A DNA stretch of 64,000 nucleotides from Eunapius fragilis (Eukaryota > Porifera > Demospongiae > Spongillida > Spongillidae): the NCBI GenBank assembly GCA_963681505.1, contig OY811979.1, positions 8,044,736-8,108,735 of the forward strand, in the 5' to 3' direction. The notes under the pieces were generated by a model. It worked only from the letters and a program-made list of their open reading frames with translations, was not told the origin of the DNA and did no database searches. A program made the translations under genes and the position numbers. Below, piece by piece: positions 47,301 through 56,799 of this stretch. How positions within the stretch are numbered: position 1 is the first letter of the stretch; each line of letters begins with the position of its first letter.

Positions 47301-47882
47301 AACCAGAAGCTGTGACCACACACAGTAACGTAGACTTCATCCCAGACTTCGAAGCAGATGGGGCTGAATAAGAAGAACCACTGATAGTACATATATTCCT
47401 TGCCAATCTACCTCTATCTCTCGCTACCTACCTCTCACTCACTTTACCTCTCTCCCCTCCCTCTAGCTCGTTCTCTCCCCCTTCTCGATAAAAATCGACC
47501 TTGGGTTTAGTTTTACTATATCAACCTTGGGATCTGTTCCATCAAACGCATTAAAAGTGCCTAAGAAAACAATGAATACATTTGATGGAACAGATCCCAA
47601 GGTCGATAGGTTAAAACCCAAGGTCCGGAACATGATTTTTTTTTTCCTGTGGATCCCTCCCTCCCTTCATCTAGCTCTCTTCTCCAAACCCTCGTACATA
47701 TCAACTGAATTAACATACCCTAACCTCTTCACTAAGGGCCACTTTCGATCCTGTTAGTTACGCACAGCGTATGTAAAGACATACCATATAAAATCAGTCT
47801 GTTGCAGTCTGGGGTCCGTACGCGATTCTCCACTCGTTTCGGACCGCTTCCTTTTCTTTTCGGGCGGTCCTTCGGATGCCAT
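32325..47882 (-). CDS. COP1: E3 ubiquitin ligase COP1 (RFWD2), near-complete gene
   Basis: Exons in transcript order: 47882-47785 ([15 protein letters not shown], basic), 47363-47304 and 47088-46991 ([25 protein letters not shown], then CPVCKTSLP), 46924-46866, about 46796-46760, 46728-46648, 44724-44656, 44591-44532 (coiled coil), 44479-43919 (Ser/Pro linker, then [14 protein letters not shown] and [16 protein letters not shown]), 43792-43707, 43588-43480, 43418-43337 ([17 protein letters not shown]), 43254-43138, 42974-42857, 42796-42675 ([11 protein letters not shown]), 32869-32781 ([11 protein letters not shown]), 32558-32487 ([12 protein letters not shown]), 32423-32325 (ILAANSQG-like blade, stop). 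Domain order and blade motifs are those of COP1, which ubiquitinates transcription factors such as c-Jun and ETS factors. Junctions keep frame except around 46796-46728, where a short exon or a base is uncertain. One intron is 9.8 kb and packed with transposons. A TRAF-like gene diverges from its start. Confidence 0.9.
32641..32780. repeat. Minisatellite, 46-47 bp unit, three copies
   Basis: Unit 'tataattgcctagtacaccc...tctcaggagtatgtgctgatcccctc' at 32641, 32687 and 32734. It lies in a COP1 intron, and its last unit runs into the GT donor of the exon at 32781-32869. Confidence 0.85.
33831..34091. repeat. Internal tandem duplication in the hAT copy
   Basis: Two units of about 131 and 121 bp share 'tcacttcgttct(a/g)taccttcacgctctaaactgac' and '...ggaccctattgcagcatcatacgata'. 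The protein motif [10 protein letters not shown] is therefore present twice. Confidence 0.85.
34797..35960. mobile_element. Long-inverted-repeat (foldback) element inside the hAT gene
   Basis: Left arm 34797-35205 and right arm 35530-35960 are inverted copies of about 410-430 bp at roughly 85-90 percent, starting with 'ggggtcattcca'. The spacer (35206-35529) has no coding capacity. hAT coding sequence resumes directly on both sides, so this is an insertion. Non-autonomous; superfamily not assigned. Confidence 0.8.
36568..36690 (-). repeat. Split direct repeat, A2
   Basis: 'aaagagtcaatgcacgc...' to '...gcgtttaactaccttaaa', about 123 bp, a direct copy of 40171-40295. Confidence 0.8.
36736..37320 (-). 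pseudogene. Tyrosine-recombinase-like protein of the Ngaro/DIRS element
   Basis: Shows the helical N-terminal (core-binding) region of tyrosine recombinases: [69 protein letters not shown], then the start of the catalytic fold ([20 protein letters not shown], with the Arg of the first active-site motif). Part of a broken element. Confidence 0.7.
37251..37814 (-). pseudogene. RNase H domain of the Ngaro/DIRS element
   Basis: [17 protein letters not shown] holds the first Asp; [17 protein letters not shown] the Glu helix; [14 protein letters not shown] the next Asp; VNDLADDLS the last. This is the DIRS-type RNase H that follows the reverse transcriptase. Confidence 0.75.
38136..38870 (-). pseudogene. 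Reverse transcriptase of the Ngaro/DIRS element
   Basis: [22 protein letters not shown] and [15 protein letters not shown] mark fingers-palm motifs, YLDD being the catalytic box typical of DIRS-order elements. Upstream, [20 protein letters not shown] continues the domain. Part of a broken element. Confidence 0.75.
39112..40072 (-). pseudogene. Gag-like ORF of the Ngaro/DIRS element
   Basis: Two overlapping frames; the C-terminal part carries [14 protein letters not shown], then [24 protein letters not shown], a Cys/His cluster like the CCCH-type finger of DIRS/Ngaro gag proteins. Part of a broken element. Confidence 0.6.
40171..40295 (-). repeat. Split direct repeat, A1
   Basis: Direct copy of 36568-36690, differing at about 15 positions. 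Marks the 5' end of the minus-strand element. Confidence 0.8.
40693..40838 (+). CDS. Orphan fibronectin type III exon
   Basis: Between a 'ttttcttag' acceptor and a GTAAGT donor lies [25 protein letters not shown]...[11 protein letters not shown], the A-to-C strand half of an FN3 domain (Trp and the GxITGYxV motif). No partner exons were found nearby. It lies on the opposite strand within the giant COP1 intron and abuts the end of the second RAG1-like copy. It is probably a leftover or captured exon of a receptor gene, not an expressed gene by itself. Confidence 0.5.
40842..42125 (-). pseudogene. RAG1-like transposase, copy 2, lacking the central core
   Basis: Exon 42125-41802: [11 protein letters not shown]...[11 protein letters not shown]...LPNTFCRPC, then [13 protein letters not shown], matching the RAG1 N-terminal zinc region (its WHPHTPSCDIC step included). 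Exon 41723-41294: RING-like CYVPCQK...[14 protein letters not shown]...TFCPFC, then [11 protein letters not shown] joined directly to [14 protein letters not shown], so the part encoding the first two catalytic Asp regions is absent. Next comes [17 protein letters not shown] (about 41250-41100), then the C-terminal [24 protein letters not shown] and [20 protein letters not shown] (about 41010-40860, catalytic Glu region). One frame change lies before that last motif. The N-terminal exons read cleaner than in copy 1. Divergence between copies is large, so they are not a recent duplication. Confidence 0.7.
43260..43284. repeat. Poly-G (poly-C on minus), 25 bp, at a COP1 splice acceptor
   Basis: Read on the COP1 strand this is a C run with one T that ends in CACAG at the acceptor of exon 43254-43138, so it takes the place of the polypyrimidine tract. 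Confidence 0.8.
44805..45545 (-). repeat. Dispersed repeat, copy B
   Basis: Inverted copy of 31385-32215, inside a COP1 intron. It ends in a poly-C run (about 45448-45475) and the 'cttttcgtatccggcctgacctgaagcacc' unit, which here has the same direction as in copy A although the main body is inverted. Confidence 0.75.
45816..45844. repeat. Short perfect hairpin
   Basis: 'ccagagataat' and 'attatctctgg' flank a 6-base loop. It lies in a COP1 intron; purpose unknown. Confidence 0.5.
47493..47630. repeat. Small inverted-repeat element
   Basis: 'atcgaccttgggttta...gggatctgttccatcaaa' at 47495-47546 pairs with 'tttgatggaacagatccc...aaacccaaggtcc' at 47578-47625. MITE-like, in the first COP1 intron. 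Confidence 0.65.
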
Positions 47883-47995
47883 ACTGTCCTAGCGTTAAAA
47901 ACGTGTTCTAGTGATATCACGGTACACACAATCTTTCGCTTTAGACTCTGTTGCACGTTGTGGCTGTATTAATTATCTATCAGGAACTACGATAG

Positions 47996-48222
47996 TATAC
48001 ACCACCAGGAAAGTTAATTTTGTATCAAATATGTAATACATATTTGAAACATTCATCTCCGCAAGCGTATACATAATTGTATCAGATATGTGTATTTGTA
48101 ACATATTAGCAAAACATATTTGATACATATCTGCTTGCTAAGATCGATGTTTCAAATATGTTTTTTGCTATGATACAATTATGAGTTATGATACAAATTT
48201 GAACTTTCCTGGGTGTGTATAG
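47996..48222. mobile_element. MITE between COP1 and the TRAF-like gene
   Basis: Terminal inverted repeats 'tacaccaccaggaaagtt' and 'aactttcctgggtgtgta', with inner mirrored 'gtatcaaatatg' blocks, flanked by TA. A related sequence without the insert is at 27010-27130. It lies in the shared upstream region of two divergent genes. Confidence 0.7.
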
Positions 48223-48312
48223 GTATTGACCCGGGTCGTGAATATCATTTAAAACGTATAACTCGCGTACTGAGAAACGGATAGTGTTGCTCTTTGTTGC
48301 TATCGAACCCAG

Positions 48313-49049
48313 GGGCGAGACAAGACAAGCACACAAGATCAGATATCTCAGCTGCGCGCCCAACTACAAGAGGTCAAAGCTGTGTTCACGACGGAAATAG
48401 AAGCGGTGAAGGCTCGCATCCAGATTCAGGGGAGGCTCCCGGCTGCCATAAGAAGGGGCGGCGGCGGAGTTGCTGGGATCGATCCACATATCGACGACAA
48501 GATAAGAGAGCTTGAAAGTGTAGTTGCCATGTTGAAAGTGCGCGTGGCCGAACTTGAGCTGCAGCTGCAAGCCTCTCTCGCCACCACACACAACGGTGTG
48601 TTCCTCTGGCGCATTCCAAACGTTGCGCAGCGGCGCCTCGAAGCCAAAGCCAAGAGAATATGTTCCATTTACAGCCCTCCATTTTATACCAGCCATAGCG
48701 GGTACAAGCTGTGCATTCGCGCCTACCTCAATGGAGACGGGGTCGGGCACGAGTCTCATCTATCCCTATTTATCGTGGTCATGAGAGAATATGACGCGCT
48801 CTTGCCCTGGCCTTTCAGGCAAAAAGTTTCGCTTATATTGCTAGACCACAACCGTCGCAAACATGTCGTGCAAACGTTCAGGCCCATCCCAGGTCTTTCC
48901 TCCTTCATGCGCCCCCAATCAGAAATGAACGTAGCTAGCGGTGTCCTCAGTTTGCACCAATGCAAGTCCTGGACGACCCACGGTATGTGGATGAAGACGC
49001 CATGTTTATCAAGTGTATTGTGGATGTGCAATCGGCGTTCGTTCCTTAG
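48313..49049 (+). pseudogene. TRAF-family C-terminal region (coiled coil plus MATH), one frame break
   Basis: After a 'gaacccag' acceptor the frame gives a coiled coil (SQLRAQLQEVKAVF...KIRELESVVAMLKVRVAELE) and a MATH domain: NGVFLWRIPNV, YSPPFYTSHSGYKLCIRAYLN, SHLSLFIVVMREYDALLPWPF, VSLILLDHN, FRPIPGLSSFMRPQSEMNVASG. One base seems missing near 48942; in the next frame the domain resumes at FAPMQVLDDPRYVDEDAMFIKC and stops normally at 49049. RING and zinc fingers were not found upstream, where COP1 starts on the other strand. The single break could be a sequencing error, in which case this is a live signalling adaptor gene with unseen 5' exons. Confidence 0.7.
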
Positions 49050-49349
49050 CGCTCTCTCTACGGCACTTCATCATATATCAAACTGCGATCATTTTATTCA
49101 TGACGATCCTGATCCTACAGTAGTCGCGCTGCCATGATTGAATTGAAGTGGAAAGACGTCCGCAATGGTCCCATGTATACGGAACCTGTTCCGATCATTT
49201 ATCCTGTTGAAGAAAGGAACGCGGCGTATACCGTGTACTTTTTAAAAATTCATAATCGCGCAATTCTTATATATGAAATCGGTATAGGTATGCATCACAG
49301 AGAAAGCACAGCATGACAATGTGGGTGTCTAACAAAAGTGGGTGTGGTC

Positions 49350-50135
49350 CTAACCTGCTCTTAAGGTGCTGAATGCTGCCCAGACACTTGAACTGTCCGT
49401 TCACCATGATGGCCAGACGTGTGCACAAAGCCTCACACTCCTCCATACTGTGGGAGGTCAGCACAATGCAGTGGCCATCTTGGACCACACCCACAAGGAC
49501 GTCCCACAGGTAGCGACAGGTGGCAGTGTCTAGACCAGTGGTTGGCTCATCCTGGAGGGGAGGGGAAAGGGGAGTGGTCTCATAACATAACATCAATGTA
49601 TGGCAAGGTACAAGTATGCAGTCAGACTATCATAGATAAAAGGGGAAACTCACCAAGAAGGTCCCCAACCAAAGGCAGTGCAGTACTAAGCTTTCATTTC
49701 TGTTGCCATGGAGATGACCTTTGCACCCACAGCATACCTGTCCTGGTGGCATGCTCCACCTGCCTGTCCATCACCCCTTTGATGTGGGCCTCAGTTGGGC
49801 AAACAACCCGTCATACGATCGATGAGGGGATCAAACTGGGGACAGTAACCCATCCTCTGTTGGACCTGAAGGGGTGTAGGGAAAAAAATTTATGATCACA
49901 TGACATCATGTGATATCAGGTGACCCACTTCTCTAAGGTTGGCAATCACAGTGGTGCCAGTCATGCAGATGTTTCCAGTAAGGATACCAAAGGTGGTGGT
50001 CTTCCCTGCTCCATTAACCCCTAGCTGCCCAAGGCACTCCCCGCTGGGTGAAGGAGGACGGGTACACCCTTGGTGAGCCTCTTGAGCTGCACAGCTGCCT
50101 GCTGGTGAACTGCTGTACTCCATTCTGTCCACGGT
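49350..50135 (-). pseudogene. ABCA-type transporter nucleotide-binding domain, decayed
   Basis: Transcript order on minus: GECLGQLGVNGAGKTTTFGIL (Walker A) with TGNICMTGTTV at 50085-49925; YCPQFDPLIDRMTG (Q-loop) near 49860-49790; a signature remnant of SGGN-RKLSTAL near 49700-49650; [20 protein letters not shown] (Walker B and D-loop), [20 protein letters not shown] (H-loop) and [12 protein letters not shown] at 49555-49356. The order and wording ([26 protein letters not shown]) are those of ABCA lipid transporters. Three frame changes (upstream of Walker A, after the Q-loop, in the signature) make it a dead copy. No membrane domain is present. Confidence 0.72.
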
Positions 50136-50159
50136 CACCAGAATGTTGGGGAACCAATC

Positions 50160-50778
50160 AGATTCGAGCTATGCATACCTTATAATTATTGTAGGGAGTT
50201 ATTGGTAATTGCGCTGGTGATGGAGGATGTACAGCGAACGATGAAGTGAGCGGGTGAACATATAGGTTGTTTGACACATAAGACAAACACTTCCCAATCA
50301 TCGTTGACGTACTACTGTATCGGGATGTCTTCGTATGTCTTCCAACTGGCTATGGGAGTCATCTTTGTTAAGCCGTTCTGCCTTGGGTACTTGATGCGCG
50401 ATAGAGGAAGGACAACGAGCGAAGCGGGCCAATTTAGCGTTGTTCAAGTTGCGTTAATTAATTGTTTAATTAATTATTGCATTCATAATACACGTACATC
50501 ACCGCATCCTCCCGACCTTGAGACACGTAGCGGTGATGTAATCCATCCGCAGCTGTTGGGAATCTGGGTCTGTATACGAGACTACATCATTTTTGAATTA
50601 GTGTCTGTTTCCCTATGAACCAAGGATTGTAATGTTAAAATCCTTATATATGAACGTAGCATAGGAAAAAATTTCCTATTCCCTCCCTAGGTTTTTAACA
50701 AAATTCAGTTGACTTGTCACCCTCATGGTTGATTTAGTCATTATCGGCTTGGGACAATGGCAATTTTTTTGCGTAGGC
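50160..50778. other. No supported gene
   Basis: An open plus-strand frame near 50325-50460 holds a hydrophobic stretch (SYVFQLAMGVIFVKPFCLGYLM), possibly one membrane segment, but nothing ties it to a family. Confidence 0.3.
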
Positions 50779-50978
50779 NNNNNNNNNNNNNNNNNNNNNN
50801 NNNNNNNNNNNNNNNNNNNNNNNNNNNNNNNNNNNNNNNNNNNNNNNNNNNNNNNNNNNNNNNNNNNNNNNNNNNNNNNNNNNNNNNNNNNNNNNNNNNN
50901 NNNNNNNNNNNNNNNNNNNNNNNNNNNNNNNNNNNNNNNNNNNNNNNNNNNNNNNNNNNNNNNNNNNNNNNNNNNNNN
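50779..50978. other. Assembly gap, 200 N
   Basis: Exactly 200 undetermined bases; open frames that cross it are meaningless. Confidence 0.99.
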
Positions 50979-51069
50979 CTGTTCAGACACAGCAACTCAA
51001 CACTGGTGTTAATCCTGCATCAACCATGGAAGTGGTACCTGTCTCAGGACCAGACATAGGGCGTATGAA

Positions 51070-51165
51070 GTAGGTCATAATGGAACTCAAAGCTGATTTG
51101 AAAGAAAGAGGTACTGAGGCCTAAGGCAAAACAAAATCCAGGGGCAGCTGATCGCAGTCCTACAA
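51070..51165 (+). pseudogene. SAP-like DNA-binding motif fragment
   Basis: ELKADLKERGTEA, a stop, then GKTKSRGQLIAVLQMEAE resembles the two-helix SAP motif. The in-frame stop and lack of context make it a fragment at best. Confidence 0.35.
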
Positions 51166-51495
51166 ATGGAAGCAGAATTAAGAAGCCCACCTGTGACAAT
51201 GAAAAAGTCCTTTCCCATGTTTTCAGTGTACTTGCAAACCCATCTGAAAGTGATCACCGTGACTTTCTTCCATACCTCAAGACTGCCTGCAAAGACATCG
51301 AAAATGGTAGTTCTTCAAGTACACTAATCCAAGTGCCATGGTGAACTCAGCATTGGAAAAGTGGATATGGGCCGAGAGAGAAACGCTGAACAAAATCAAG
51401 GATTTGCTGATGATGATGATTTGTTTGAACAACTCACAATCATTCGCCCCAACCATGTTGAAATGCCTGTGTTTAGAATTCTTGATGATGACTAG

Positions 51496-52456
51496 CTAAT
51501 TAACCATGTGCTTGTAACACATACACATCCAAATTTTATTGTGGGCCCATGTAAGGTTCGAAAGTGTGACCCTCAACACACAAGTGGGCTTTGGCCATTG
51601 ATCCTGCCACATCTTGTGGTGTAACACAGTCAAATCCTGCCTCCACGGCCTCACGCAAATTGGTGTTGCACAGATTTGATTGATGGGCTTGAAGGAAGCT
51701 ATCCAAAAGTTGAAAACCCATTGAACACCTCCAAAGTCAGGGGAATGTATGGGGTGAATGACAACATAATGACCAGCTGCCTTGACGAATTTAACTGCTG
51801 GACTGTGCCCATCAAGGTTATCCATTGTGATAACACGGGTTCCAGTCCCTTCAATAGCAGGTAGCAACAAGTGCTGCACTAAACTTGCAAACTTGTCCCC
51901 AGTAGTCTCTTTCTCGTACAGCATTCTGCTGATGACACCTTTGACAGAGTCCACAGCAATTACAGCAGTTAGGAGGCTATCAATGCCCTTGGATGGCCCA
52001 CTGTCCCGGCAAGGTGTACCACGTAGGGAGTGTCCCCTGTGTCTGCAAGCTGCACTGGTGTATCTTCCAGTTTCATCTATATCTACAATGTAACTACGAA
52101 CTGGATGGTTTGGAGCATTAGCCCAAAATGCCACTCGGTTCGTTTCATTTCCATTCTTAGAGTATCTATAATGAAACTATGAACTGGATAGTTTGGAGCA
52201 TTAGTCCAAAATGCCACTCGGTCCATTTCATTTCCTCTCTTAGAGTAGTACCTCATGGCCTTGTATGTCAAGGCGAGATTCTTGAGTTCTCGTGAAATGG
52301 TCGAGTGAGAAAAATCTGAACCTTTGCCACCTTTAGAAACAATTTGCACTCACACAACTGAGCAGCAGGATAAATTGTCTTATAGAAAAAGAGACACAGT
52401 GCGTCTTTAGGGTTCATCTTCCTCTTGCATCCAGGCATTCTCTCTACGCGATCCAC
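51496..52456 (-). pseudogene. IS630/Tc1-mariner-type transposase remnant
   Basis: N-terminal piece (NPKDALCLFFYKTIYPAAQLCE, then SDFSHSTISRELKNLALTYKAM, a helix-turn-helix arm), then the catalytic part: SYIVDIDETGRYTSAACRHRG (first Asp), VITMDNLDGHSPAVKFV (second Asp), HPIHSPDFGGVQWVFNFW, where the usual NPIEWVF Glu reads Gln. A segment of about 77 bp is duplicated in tandem (52083-52160 and 52162-52240), repeating RVAFW-NAPN-PV. Frames change at least twice. A dead plain DNA transposon. Confidence 0.6.
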
Positions 52457-52566
52457 ACTCTCACCAATTTGTCATAACGATGGTGCGTCTTTAGGGTTCA
52501 TCTTCCTCTTGCATCCAGGCATTCTCTCTACGCGATCCACACTCTCACCAATTTGTCATAACGATA
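52399..52566. repeat. Exact 84-bp tandem duplication
   Basis: 52399-52482 and 52483-52566 are the same 84 bp with a single difference at the last base ('gcgtctttagggttcatc...gtcataacgat'). Either a very recent event or an assembly artefact. It lies at the 5' end of the transposase remnant. Confidence 0.9.
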
Positions 52567-53167
52567 CACTGGTACTGGGTGAACGCGCTCCATTTCAGCA
52601 CGCCCCTTGATAGTGCCACAAGAAGTGACCAAGTTGAACTTTTCGCCTGCAGTGAGCGAGATACTGTTTGTAATGTACGCCTGTGCCTAATTACATGCTG
52701 TTCCTGCATTCATCCTCAAATTTCTAACGCCCAGCTGCTGGCTAAATTTCTTGATTCACCAACCACCCCTCCCACTCTTTGTCCGCTTTCTGGGTCCTCA
52801 AAATTTACTTCCTAACTTTTTGAGTACTCAATTTTTACTTTAATTGCAGGTATTTAGAGACGCATAGTATTAGTTCCTAACTTTTCTGCTCTAAAGGTAG
52901 AGTTTAGGTACAGTGGTAGTAAACTACATGTAAGTTGAATGCAGAGAATTGTTCTGTCATATATAGTGTTACTAAGCTGACCATAGGGAAAGCATGCTGT
53001 TGCTAAGGCCACGATGTAAACATGTGTTCCTACAGATGCATTCAATGAGCGATCCTAACCAATCTTACGCTGGGCATTCAGGCCCAATAGCATTGCAGGC
53101 CTTCTTTCCCCTACGACACCGCCCTTATCTAATTAAATCATCCCAAACTGTTGTTGATATGGTTCCA

Positions 53168-56040
53168 GCTTTTATTTTTTTTTATTTTTTTTGATTGATT
53201 GCATACATATAAACAGACATACATATGCAAAAAGGCAAGTAGTGGCACGATGTGTACGTGCACTTACAAACTGCCTAAACATGGGAGGGATATAACATGC
53301 AAAAGGGTGAAAGGTCCACAGATCTAAGTCGGGTACGAAAAACTGTAATGTTCAATGAAGTGACAACATCTTGGGTAAGTGGTTCCATATAGGTATCACA
53401 CGTTCAGTGAAAAAATGCGCTCGGAATGCATGATGGGGTAAATGTTTGGATCGCAGGATACAAGGATGACCTCGGATGGAATACGGCCTAGCCTGTTTGG
53501 CGAAAAAACTCTCAAAAGGTAAATCAACCAGGTTATTGTAGATCTTGTAACACATGACAAGGTCGTAGAAGACTCTCCTGTACTCTAAGGACTGTAAACC
53601 CAGGTTCGCAAGGCGATCATCATAATCCATATATGGTATACCAGCACGTTTGATTATGGCACGAGTGAAAAATCTCTGAACACGTTCAATACATTGAATA
53701 TCTTTATGGAACCAGGGATTCCAAACTTGGGTATTACTTTCCAGAAGGGGACGAACATACACCTTATAAAGACGCACAAGGAGAGACACATCATTAGAAT
53801 GAAAGCATTTTAAGAGAAGACAGCTCCTATTGAAAGCCATGGCAGCAATGTTTGAGCAATGCATACTTGGCGTAAGGTCTGAATTCAAACACACCCCAAG
53901 ATCTCTTATAGATGATACAAATTGCAAAGGAATACCAGAAAGTGAGTAAGGTGAAGTAGGCTCATAACCACGAGAACCAAAGGAAATGACAGAGCACTTG
54001 GAATAAGCAACAGTCAGTTACCATGTCTTGGACCATGAACAAAATTGATTTAAGAATTGTGTAAGTGGTGTATTTTGATTTTCAGTATAACCAAGATACA
54101 GTTTTGTGTCATCGGCAAAGATTTTAATGCCAGCTGGAGATTGGACATGGTTAGGAAGGTCATTAACATATATCAGAAACAAGAGAGGACCAAGGACAGA
54201 ACCCTGAGGTACACCACTGGTGATGAATTTAGGAGATGATACATCAAGTCCTACATATACACATTGTGTGCGGTCGTTTAAAAAGGCTCTTATCCATTGA
54301 AGTAAGTTTGATTTAAAGCCATAAGCCTCAACCTTTAGCAATAATTTAGAATGGGAGACAGTGTCAAAGGCCTTAGCAATATCAGTATACACAACATCCA
54401 CCTTCATGCCATTGTCAACATTCAATGTCCAATTGTTCAGAGTTATCAATAACTGAGTACAAGCAGAACGTCGAGCGAGGAAACCAAACTGATCCTGTGA
54501 GATGAGATTATGACTACGAAGGAAGGATATCATAGAAGAAGATATACAATACTTTCCATAACTTTACAAAGGATACACGTTTGTGAGATAGGTCTGTAGT
54601 TACTGGGCTGTTTTCGTGAACCCTTTTTAAAGACAGGACATACAAATGCAGTCTTCCAAACTAAAGGTATATGTCCTGTACTCATAGACATCTCAAAAAG
54701 GAGTGATAATGGGAAAGCAATAGCTGGGGCTAAAGACTTCAAGAAATAAGCGGGAAACCCATCAGGAGTTTTAGAACATTTTGATGGCAATGATTTTAAA
54801 GTCTTAAGGACCTTGTCAAATGGGAAGAGAACAGAGTTTAGGGATTTATTTTCAGAGAGACGAGGCACAAATTCTGGGAGCAAACCGTCGTCAGCAGTAA
54901 AGACAGAAGCAAAATAATCATTAAGCACAGTACATTTATCATGATTTGAGACAGCCAAATTGTCATTGGAGTCAATGAGAGGGGGTATACACTGAGAGGT
55001 AGTAAGCTTGGAGTTTACATATGAATAGAAAGATGATAAGCTTTTCTTATTGAGAACGTTGTTTTCCTGAGACAAGATGAATTCTTTGACAGCCATATCA
55101 TACTTTCTAGCAAAGTGTTTATAGCGAACCTTGTCTTTACTATACCACAACTTTTTCAATCCCAGCAAGCGCCTTATGTGCATGGGATAAGAAAACGGTT
55201 TACGGGACTGATAACGGCGAGGAACAAATTGGGCTATACAGGAATGTAGGATGTTTGATATTTTAGACCAGAACATTTCAACTGACAAACTATTCTGACA
55301 CAAGAAAGACCAGTCAATATCCTTCACAATTGATATCATAGAACAATAGTCAGCATTGAAGAAGTCAAGAAAACAATGGTTTTGTCTATCACTAATAACA
55401 ACAGGGTAAGAAACTGAGAAATGTATAGCTGAATGATCACATGAGGAAGAGAATGGTTCAACAACAGAAATGTCCCAGATCAAGTCAGGAGTGGATACCA
55501 AAACCAAATCAATGCAATTGGATCCATGCGTAGGATGTGATACCAGTTGAGTAAGACCATTTCGCATCATGCAAGTCAAAAATAAATCGTGAGAAGAAGA
55601 ACCCAGACTAATAGGCACATACCAATTAACATTGGGTAGGTTAAAGTCACCAACAATAAACAAAGGATATGTTGTCATGGAAAGGGAATCAATGAGCGAG
55701 CACAGATTTGCAGTGTCGACACTACTAGCAGCACAAGTTGGGGGATGGTAGACACAAATAAATCGATAGCAAGAGGCCTTGGAAAGCACTAAATCAAGTG
55801 CCACACATTCTAAAGAACTGTACATAGGTAGTATATCAATGCTTACAACTTTAAGCAAATTGCTTACAAAAACAGCAACTCCACCGTAGCCATCAGGTCG
55901 ATCCTTTCTGAATAAACTATAGGATGTTTTGGACAAGATAAGAGAATCAGGAAAATCATATCTCAACCATGACTCAGTTATAAAAATCACGTCAAAATCA
56001 GCAGATTGTAACAAGATAAGTTATCAAGCTTATTTCTAAG
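53168..56040 (-). mobile_element. APE-type LINE (jockey/CR1-like), nearly whole ORF2
   Basis: ORF2 from about 56014: endonuclease (FITESWLRYDF, RPDGYGGVAVFV, LFIVGDFNLPNVNW, DLVLVSTPDLI, SSSCDHSAIHF), a linker, then RT (PSNYRPISQTC, DVVYTDIAKAFDTVSHSKLL, SGVPQGSVLGPLLFLIYVND, KIFADDTKLYL) and a C-terminal part (YVRPLLESNTQVWNPW, IERVQRFFTRAI). Only two breaks are seen: a one-base shift near 54535 and one TAA (probably from CAA) at 54018, both fitting a fairly young copy. The 3' end has an A-rich tail on the minus strand (about 53168-53191). The 5' end runs into a pyrimidine tract. No ORF1 was recognised, so it is 5'-truncated or starts near 56040. Confidence 0.85.
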
Positions 56041-56089
56041 AGAGCGTGCATTGAATAATTTACAACGTAATATAGATGTGAAGAGGGCG

Positions 56090-56330
56090 TGGGATGGAAC
56101 GGGAGGAGGGAAGGAGGAGGGGAGGAGGGGAAGGGAGGAAGGAAGAGAAGAGGGAGCAGGGAGGGGAGGAAGGGAGGGAGGCAAGAGAAGGAAGGGTGAG
56201 ACGGGAATGAAGGGAGGGGAAGAGAAGAAAAGGAAGGGAAGGAGGGGAGGGGAAGAGAGGGAGGGAGGAGAAAGTGGGGAAAGAAGAAGAAAAGGAGGGA
56301 GGGGAAGGAAAGGAGGGAGCAGGGGCTGCT
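56090..56330. repeat. Homopurine tract, about 240 bp of G/A
   Basis: Almost pure purine on the plus strand (GGGA/GGAA units), directly upstream of the LINE start. Able to form triplex or other non-B DNA. Confidence 0.85.
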
Positions 56331-56799
56331 GACTAAATGCACTATGTACTGACCAGTAGGTATGGTTTGTTCTACGGGAAGTAAGAGAGTTGTCGTGGTA
56401 ATGCGGTACTTATAAATGTGAAGAGGGATAGTGATCATGGACTAAATGCAGTACTACGTGTTCATGCATGCACGCGCACTTACGGTTCAACTTCTCCGAC
56501 GAGTAAAGTAGGCGTATACGTGAAGAGGGCGTGGTGAATGCACTCATGGCACGTTCTGGTTCTGAGACATCCATTACTCCATCCTCCGTTCAACTATGAT
56601 TTTATCTCACTTTTGCATGATTTTGTCCAAAAATTGAATATTTGAAACTTACAATATTATTGTACGCTAGCGCACAGTCCAATATTTAGGACACGCAGGT
56701 ACGCATTAAATTTATGACAGAATGAAAATGAATAATTAGACTACGATGCAAGGTCCGTGTAGGTCGGTCCGTGTACCTTTAGAGCACTCCGCGTCCCAA

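Noticed and set aside
48364-48759. Minus-strand frames opposite the TRAF-like region
   Set aside because: Shadows of the plus-strand coiled coil and MATH codons; no motif of their own.
50676-51059. Frames containing long X runs
   Set aside because: They span the 200-N assembly gap.
56051-56438. Glu/Gly/Arg-rich and Pro/Ser/Leu-rich frames
   Set aside because: Translations of the homopurine tract on either strand.
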